From: an uncultured Ruminococcus sp.
GTDB lineage: Bacteria > Bacillota > Clostridia > Oscillospirales > Acutalibacteraceae
Assembly: GCA_902796225.1 (NCBI GenBank)
Contig: CADBOO010000005.1
Coordinates: 1-64,000 of the forward strand
DNA length: 64,000 bases
Direction of reading: 5' to 3'
Below the pieces are notes generated by a model. It made no database searches. It worked only from the letters and a program-made list of their open reading frames with translations, and was not told the origin of the DNA. Every line of letters begins with the position of its first letter. The first letter of the stretch is position 1. Shown one piece after another: positions 59,740 to 64,000 of the stretch. Made by a program: the position numbers and the translations under genes.

Positions 59740-59781
59740 ATACAAAACAGGGACCGTCGTGCTTTGTGACGACAGTCCCTG
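59740..59781 (-). terminator. Terminator of the XRE/superoxide-reductase-like gene
   Basis: CAGGGAC (59748-59754) and GTCCCTG (59775-59781), extended by CGTCGT/ACGACA pairing with one mismatch. On the minus strand TTTTGTA follows. Confidence 0.75.
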
Positions 59782-59797
59782 CTGTTTGTATTGAATT

Positions 59798-60382
59798 CTA
59801 AAGGATAACCTCAAACATTCCGTGGCGGTTGCAGTATGCGCAGATCTTCCTGACTCTGCCGCGCTTGAATCGCGCTTCGGCGCCGCCCTGCGGATACAGC
59901 TTTACGAACTGTGTCCCGAAATCGGATATTGCCGCGAGAAACGAGATCGTATGTTCCTTCGTCATCGGATGATCCACGGTCACATAATACTCGTCCTCGA
60001 CGATCTCAATCCGGATCTCATGTTCTTCATCAGCGGGCTCCGCTTCGACCGCCGGCAGCGTAACGCCGCAGCAGCTGATCACCGCCTCTCCGACAGAACG
60101 GATCACGTTGCCGCAGACCGGGCAGACATAAAACTTGCTTTTGCGCATATCGGAATGCGGATTGCTGTTGCGGATGTCTTCGCCCGAAAGCAGTTCGATC
60201 ACCGAGAGGCCCAGCGCCTCTGCAAGCGGTTCCAGCAGGCTGACGTCGGGAAAGCCCTGACCGGTCTCCCATTTGCTGACCGCTTTGCTGCTGACATGGA
60301 TCTTCTGCGCCAGCTCTTCCTGCGTCAGCTTTTTGCTTTCACGCAGTTTGCGGATCACCGCGCCGGTCACATATTTGTTCAT
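59798..60382 (-). CDS. XRE-type regulator fused to a desulfoferrodoxin (superoxide-reductase-like) domain
   Basis: 194 residues. Residues 8-65 are a Cro/C1-type helix-turn-helix (KLRESKKLTQEELAQKIHVSSKAVSKWETGQ). Residues 83-110 resemble the desulforedoxin iron site: Cys87, Cys90 and the pair Cys104-Cys105 (FYVCPVCGNVI, SCCGVTL). Residues 118-194 resemble the superoxide-reductase domain, keeping the five ligands of the Fe(His)4Cys centre: His121, His138 (DHPMTKEH), His144, Cys184 and His187 (CNRHG). Superoxide reductase lowers superoxide to peroxide. Fused to a DNA-binding domain it may act as an enzyme and as a sensor. AAGGAGGCGATAGC precedes ATG. Single gene with its own promoter and terminator. 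Confidence 0.88.
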   Translation of the reverse strand: MNKYVTGAVIRKLRESKKLTQEELAQKIHVSSKAVSKWETGQGFPDVSLLEPLAEALGLSVIELLSGEDIRNSNPHSDMRKSKFYVCPVCGNVIRSVGEAVISCCGVTLPAVEAEPADEEHEIRIEIVEDEYYVTVDHPMTKEHTISFLAAISDFGTQFVKLYPQGGAEARFKRGRVRKICAYCNRHGMFEVIL

Positions 60383-60404
60383 GCTATCGCCTCCTTACGA
60401 TAAC

Positions 60405-60433
60405 ATGATACGCCTTGCCCCGATCCGCGTCAA
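60405..60433 (-). promoter_or_regulatory. Promoter of the XRE/superoxide-reductase-like gene
   Basis: Minus strand TTGACG (60433-60428), 17-base spacer, TATCAT (60410-60405). Confidence 0.65.
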
Positions 60434-60527
60434 CCTACGCTGCGTGGAGACGTCCGGATCGTTATCGGATCGCCGGGGCGTTTTGAGGGGATCCGACCAT
60501 GCCGATACGATCCATTCCTCAGCCGCT

Positions 60528-60965
60528 TTATTGCACGGTAAACTCTGTCCATTCGATATGATTGTACTGCATGACGTCATCCGACTGTTCCATGCCGAGC
60601 TTTTCATAGAACGGTACGGCGTTTTCGTTCGCGATCAGATAGACCGCGATATCCTTTTCTCCGCCTGCAAGTTCATGGGCGGTTTTCATCAGCCTTTTTC
60701 CGATCCCGCGGCGTTCATAGCTTCTGTCGACGCCCAGATCCGTGACATACAGCCAATAGCTGAAATCGGTCAGGCCGAACAATACCCCGACCAGCTTCTT
60801 GTCTTCGTTTCTTGCGGTCAGGCTGATATTGACGTTTTTGACCAGCTTTACTATGCGCTCCGAAAAGCGCTCTTTCGGGTACTGCGAGCCGAGATCCGAC
60901 CGCTTCAAAAAATCGATATACTCCTCAGCGGTGACTCTTTCTTCCCGTATCGTGATCGGTTGCAT
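60528..60965 (-). CDS. GNAT-family N-acetyltransferase
   Basis: 145 residues from ATG 60965 with GAAGGA upstream; the longer frame to 61007 overlaps the kinase stop. LVGVLFGLTDFSYWLYVTDLGVDRSYERRGIGKRLMKTAHEL carries the acetyl-CoA loop R-R-G-I-G-K; AVYLIANENAVPFYEKLGMEQ is the C-terminal GNAT part. Target unknown. It starts 38 bases after the hybrid kinase gene, so it may be its co-transcribed partner. Confidence 0.9.
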   Translation of the reverse strand: MQPITIREERVTAEEYIDFLKRSDLGSQYPKERFSERIVKLVKNVNISLTARNEDKKLVGVLFGLTDFSYWLYVTDLGVDRSYERRGIGKRLMKTAHELAGGEKDIAVYLIANENAVPFYEKLGMEQSDDVMQYNHIEWTEFTVQ

Positions 60966-61003
60966 ACACGGTTCCTTCTTTCTGCCGGGATTATCCGTTT
61001 GCC

Positions 61004-63937
61004 TCACGTTTCTCTATGCCGATTCTCGTTTTCCCAGATCAGCTCCTCAAGCGTCTGATACAGATGATCAGGCTCTACCGGCTTTGACAGATGCGCGTTC
61101 ATTCCAAGCTGCAGCGATCGCTGCACATCCTCGTCAAATGCGTTCGCCGTTAACGCGATGATCGGGACCGTTTTTGCATCCGGTCGGCTGAGACTGCGGA
61201 TCGCTGAGGTTGCCTCTAAGCCGTCCATCTCCGGCATGCGCACATCCATGAGGATCGCGTCATAATACCCCTCTGCACTTCCGGCGAACATTTCCAGCGC
61301 TTGTTTTCCGTTTTCCGCGTGATCTACCTCTGCCTCTTTTACCCCGAGGATCTCTTTGATGATTTCCGCGTTGATGATGACATCCTCCGCCAGCAGGATA
61401 TGCTTGCCCTTTATATCCGTCCTGCGATCTTCACGGTAGAGATCCATCGCGTTCTTGCGCGCAATACGTTCGAACTCGGTGATCACCGTGGAGGCAGACA
61501 GCGGCTTTGCGATGAAACTGTCGACGCCGTTTTCCTGCGCCTCTTCAAAGATCTCGTCCCAATTGAATGACGTCAATATGATCACGGTGGTTTCTTTGCT
61601 GTATCTCGTGCGGATCTGCCGCGCTGCTTCTACTCCGTCCATCCGGGGCATTTTCCAGTCGATGATCACCAGATTGTAAGGCGTGTGCTTCGTGTGCGCG
61701 ATCTCCATCAGCTGCAGCGCTTCTGACGCGCTGAAACAGACGTCCGGCTTGATGCCGACTTCGTCCAGTACCAATCGCGCATGCTCTGCGTCGATCAGAT
61801 CGTCGTCCACAATCAGCACCCGCATATCCTCCGGCTTGATATAACTCAATACCGGTCCCTGATGATCGGAATTCTTCAGCGGGATCGTGATCGTGAATTC
61901 CGTGCCGACCCCTTTCTCAGATTCGACAGAGATCGTGCCGTTCATCAGCTCGACGATATTCTTGGTGATCGCCATACCCAGTCCCGTGCTGCCGTATTTG
62001 TTGTTGCGGCTGCTGTCCTCCTGTGAAAACGAATCAAAGATCTTCGGAATGAATGACTGATCCATACCGATGCCGGTATCCTTGACGGAAAATCGGAGCG
62101 TCGACTGATCCAGATAAGTCGTTGTCTGTTCGACAGAGAGTGTGACGCATCCCGGCGCGTCCGTGAATTTGATCGCGTTGGACAGAATGTTGATCAGCAC
62201 CTGCTTGAGCTTCATGTCGTCGCCGATATAGTAATCGTTTACACCGCTCTTGATGTTGCATTCGTATTTCAGGCCCTTTTCCTCGCACTGTGACATGACC
62301 ATCGTGTTGATCTGTTCAAGCATGTTGCGGAAGAAGAATTCCTCTTTTCGCAGGACCATGCGGCCGGACTCGATCCGGCTCATATCCAGGATGTCGTTGA
62401 TGAGTCCGAGCAGATGTCTTGCACTGCCGCCGATCTTTTCGAGATAATCCTGCGTCTCGGCGTCCAGCGTCTCATTGCGCAGCGCCAGACTGTCAAGACC
62501 GATGATCGCATTCATCGGGGTGCGGATCTCGTGACTCATGTTGGAAAGGAAGGAGGTCTTTGCCAGATTCGCCTGTTTTGCTGCATCCAAAGCCTCGCTG
62601 AGAGCGCGGTTTCTGGCAAGTGTTTCGCGCATCTCGGCGTCAATGATCGTAAATCCCACGCCGACTGCATGGACGATTTGATCGTCGCGATCCTCCGCCC
62701 GGCGAACGCCCGCCACGCGGAACATCTCATAATACTCTTTGCCGTTTCGTCTGACGAGATAACGGTAGGAAATGATATTCTCTCTGGTAAGAGCCTCCCG
62801 GATATTCTCCGGGTCGATCATTTTCAGGAAGCCCTCGCGATATTCCTCGTCTACAAATTGCTTTCCGTAACCGGAAAACCTCTCGTAATAGGGAAAATGG
62901 ACGCCCACGGGGAGCTGTTCGGGATCAGTGGGATCGGCGCGGTAGCATACTGCGTCGTTCTCGTCCAGATTCACGAGATAGACGTTGCGGTAATCCGCAG
63001 CCATTGCCGTGATCATGTTGCTCTGCTCAAGCAGCTCGTCCTGCAGCGCCAGACGCGCCTCCATTTCATGCTGGCGGGCTTCCACCGCCTGTTGATAGGC
63101 TTGCTTTTGACGGACTTCATCGTCTACGTCCCTGAAGCCGCCGACAATGCCGATTTTTCCGTTAGGCAGATCGGCTCTGATAAAATCCAGTTTGTAATGG
63201 CGGATGCCGCTTTCAAAAATCCGTCGGAACGAAACGGAGTAGATCTGCCTGTAAACCGTGTTCTTCTCAATGGCTTCAGGCTTGACCGCTTCCAGAAATC
63301 CCTGTCGGTCTTCCTCCACGATCAGCTGGGAGTAGAATATGCAGGCGTCATAAAACCGGGTGATCTTGATCGCCTCACGGGCGGGCAGGAGATGCGCCAT
63401 CTTTTCATCGATGCGGTAGAGCTCAAAGCTCTGGGTCTTGATGTCGCTGATGAGCCACACCGAATCGTAGGGCTGGGTGAGCCCCTCAATGACGGCGGAG
63501 CGAAATGCATTGGCGGATTCATTCTGAATGTGCTTTTCGGTAATATCCGAGATGAAAACGTAGAATAAGCCGCCGTGACGTTTTGTTTTCAGATAGCGAC
63601 CGTAATCGTCTACCCAGCGAATCTCGCCGTCTTTACGGACGATCCGGTATTCCACGTAGTCCATGTTATCCGCGTTGGTTTCGATCTGATCCTTGATAGA
63701 CGCAGCGATCCTGTCATAGTCCTCTTTCAGCACCATTCCCTTAAAGGTATAACCGGTCAGCTCCTTGAACTCTTCGAGATTCGCACAGCCGAAAATATCA
63801 AAGCACGCCTTGTTTGCATAAAGCAATTCCTCCGGCTGTTCCGCTTTGTAGATAAAGAATCCTCCCGGCATATGGCGTCCGATTTCTTCTACCAAAGATA
63901 TTGACTGTTCAGTCAGTTCAAAGTTATTGTCAAACAT
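61004..63937 (-). CDS. Soluble hybrid sensor histidine kinase with PAS domains and two receiver domains
   Basis: 977 residues. PAS-type sensor regions occupy ~15-140 (FIYKAEQPEELLYANKACFDIFG, YRIVRKDGEIRWVDDYGRY) and two further PAS-like stretches follow up to ~420, then a linker coil. Kinase core: FLSNMSHEIRTPMNAIIG with phosphate-accepting His469, N-box NILSNAIKFTDA, G boxes KDTGIGMD and GSTGLGMAI. Receiver 1 has MRVLIVDDD and Asp760 (VIIDWKMPRMDG); receiver 2 has ILLAEDV and Asp898 (LMDVRMPEMDG). No membrane helix and no output domain are visible, so it senses something inside the cell and passes phosphate to proteins coded elsewhere. AAGGAGCTTCAT precedes ATG; GGGCGGTAAGCCC can form a hairpin just upstream. 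Confidence 0.93.
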   Translation of the reverse strand: MFDNNFELTEQSISLVEEIGRHMPGGFFIYKAEQPEELLYANKACFDIFGCANLEEFKELTGYTFKGMVLKEDYDRIAASIKDQIETNADNMDYVEYRIVRKDGEIRWVDDYGRYLKTKRHGGLFYVFISDITEKHIQNESANAFRSAVIEGLTQPYDSVWLISDIKTQSFELYRIDEKMAHLLPAREAIKITRFYDACIFYSQLIVEEDRQGFLEAVKPEAIEKNTVYRQIYSVSFRRIFESGIRHYKLDFIRADLPNGKIGIVGGFRDVDDEVRQKQAYQQAVEARQHEMEARLALQDELLEQSNMITAMAADYRNVYLVNLDENDAVCYRADPTDPEQLPVGVHFPYYERFSGYGKQFVDEEYREGFLKMIDPENIREALTRENIISYRYLVRRNGKEYYEMFRVAGVRRAEDRDDQIVHAVGVGFTIIDAEMRETLARNRALSEALDAAKQANLAKTSFLSNMSHEIRTPMNAIIGLDSLALRNETLDAETQDYLEKIGGSARHLLGLINDILDMSRIESGRMVLRKEEFFFRNMLEQINTMVMSQCEEKGLKYECNIKSGVNDYYIGDDMKLKQVLINILSNAIKFTDAPGCVTLSVEQTTTYLDQSTLRFSVKDTGIGMDQSFIPKIFDSFSQEDSSRNNKYGSTGLGMAITKNIVELMNGTISVESEKGVGTEFTITIPLKNSDHQGPVLSYIKPEDMRVLIVDDDLIDAEHARLVLDEVGIKPDVCFSASEALQLMEIAHTKHTPYNLVIIDWKMPRMDGVEAARQIRTRYSKETTVIILTSFNWDEIFEEAQENGVDSFIAKPLSASTVITEFERIARKNAMDLYREDRRTDIKGKHILLAEDVIINAEIIKEILGVKEAEVDHAENGKQALEMFAGSAEGYYDAILMDVRMPEMDGLEATSAIRSLSRPDAKTVPIIALTANAFDEDVQRSLQLGMNAHLSKPVEPDHLYQTLEELIWENENRHRET

Positions 63938-64000
63938 ATGAAGCTCCTTCGGGCTTACCGCCCAATCAAGTTTTTCCGTGGATATGGAACTACGACTTGC
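63938..64000. other. Upstream region of the hybrid kinase gene, cut by the window end
   Basis: 63 bases with the ribosome site and a small GGGC/GCCC hairpin on the minus strand. No complete promoter can be called. Confidence 0.4.

Noticed and set aside
63938..64000. c-di-GMP riboswitch ahead of the hybrid kinase
   Set aside because: A GGGC/GCCC hairpin and A-rich bases are present, but the conserved core is not recognisable and the region is cut by the window end.

Overview
The window looks like a chromosomal segment of a gut- or rumen-type Clostridia bacterium of the Ruminococcus/Oscillospirales kind. This is inferred from a secreted protein with a cellulosome-type dockerin, strong AGGAGG-like ribosome sites, many TTGACA/TATAAT-like promoters with 17-base spacers, moderate GC, and families typical of that group (TetM-like GTPase fused to a NYN nuclease, XRE regulators fused to zinc-ribbon or desulfoferrodoxin domains, FHA proteins). 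Nothing in it is diagnostic to species. I saw no tRNA, rRNA, CRISPR array, transposase or phage gene.

Left end (1-8120): the 3' end of a secreted or surface protein, a dockerin protein, a non-coding hairpin/repeat element, a TetM-like ribosome GTPase fused to a Rae1/YacP-type NYN domain, nicotinate phosphoribosyltransferase (pncB) divergent from a YihY/BrkB membrane protein, and a lipoprotein esterase with a striking direct repeat upstream of its promoter.

Exopolysaccharide locus (8123-31920, all minus strand, about 24 kb): the main promoter at 32142-32171 reads into an acetyltransferase, then a close-packed chain of twelve glycosyltransferases, a ChbG/YdjC deacetylase, a Wzy/O-antigen-ligase-like membrane protein and a Wzm/Wzt-type ABC exporter. 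After a second promoter (13201-13228) come three unusual genes: a MotA/TolQ/ExbB-like channel fused to a degenerate EAL domain; a MotB-like transmembrane segment, with its ion-carrying Asp kept, fused to SpaA/Cna-B-like beta domains and a second membrane helix; and a one-chain Wzz/BY-kinase with a long charged tail. A terminator at 8089-8115 closes the unit. I read these three genes as a candidate ion-driven envelope machine tied to polysaccharide export and possibly c-di-GMP sensing. It is the best candidate here for an undescribed system.

Middle block (32436-50361, minus): a LivGFHM-type branched-chain amino-acid importer lacking a binding-protein gene, a heterodimeric ABC exporter, a HemN/HemW-like radical SAM protein, a protein with two tandem methyltransferase modules, a PP2C-like membrane protein, a MacB-like ABC ATPase/permease pair, S-adenosylmethionine synthetase (metK), an FHA protein with a long Q/R-P-A/V-Q repeat, and a nitroreductase. 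The SAM maker next to three SAM-consuming modules and two exporters suggests a modification-and-export system. I found no terminator between livG and the nitroreductase.

Right end (50764-64000): a membrane-anchored extracellular protein on the plus strand, then minus-strand housekeeping and stress genes: AlkZ-related protein, a small conserved protein, acylphosphatase, Bcp peroxiredoxin, zinc-dependent phospholipase C family protein, three XRE regulators (one with a zinc ribbon, one membrane-bound, one carrying a superoxide-reductase-like domain), two GNAT acetyltransferases, a PAP2 phosphatase, Tex, and a soluble hybrid histidine kinase with two receiver domains.
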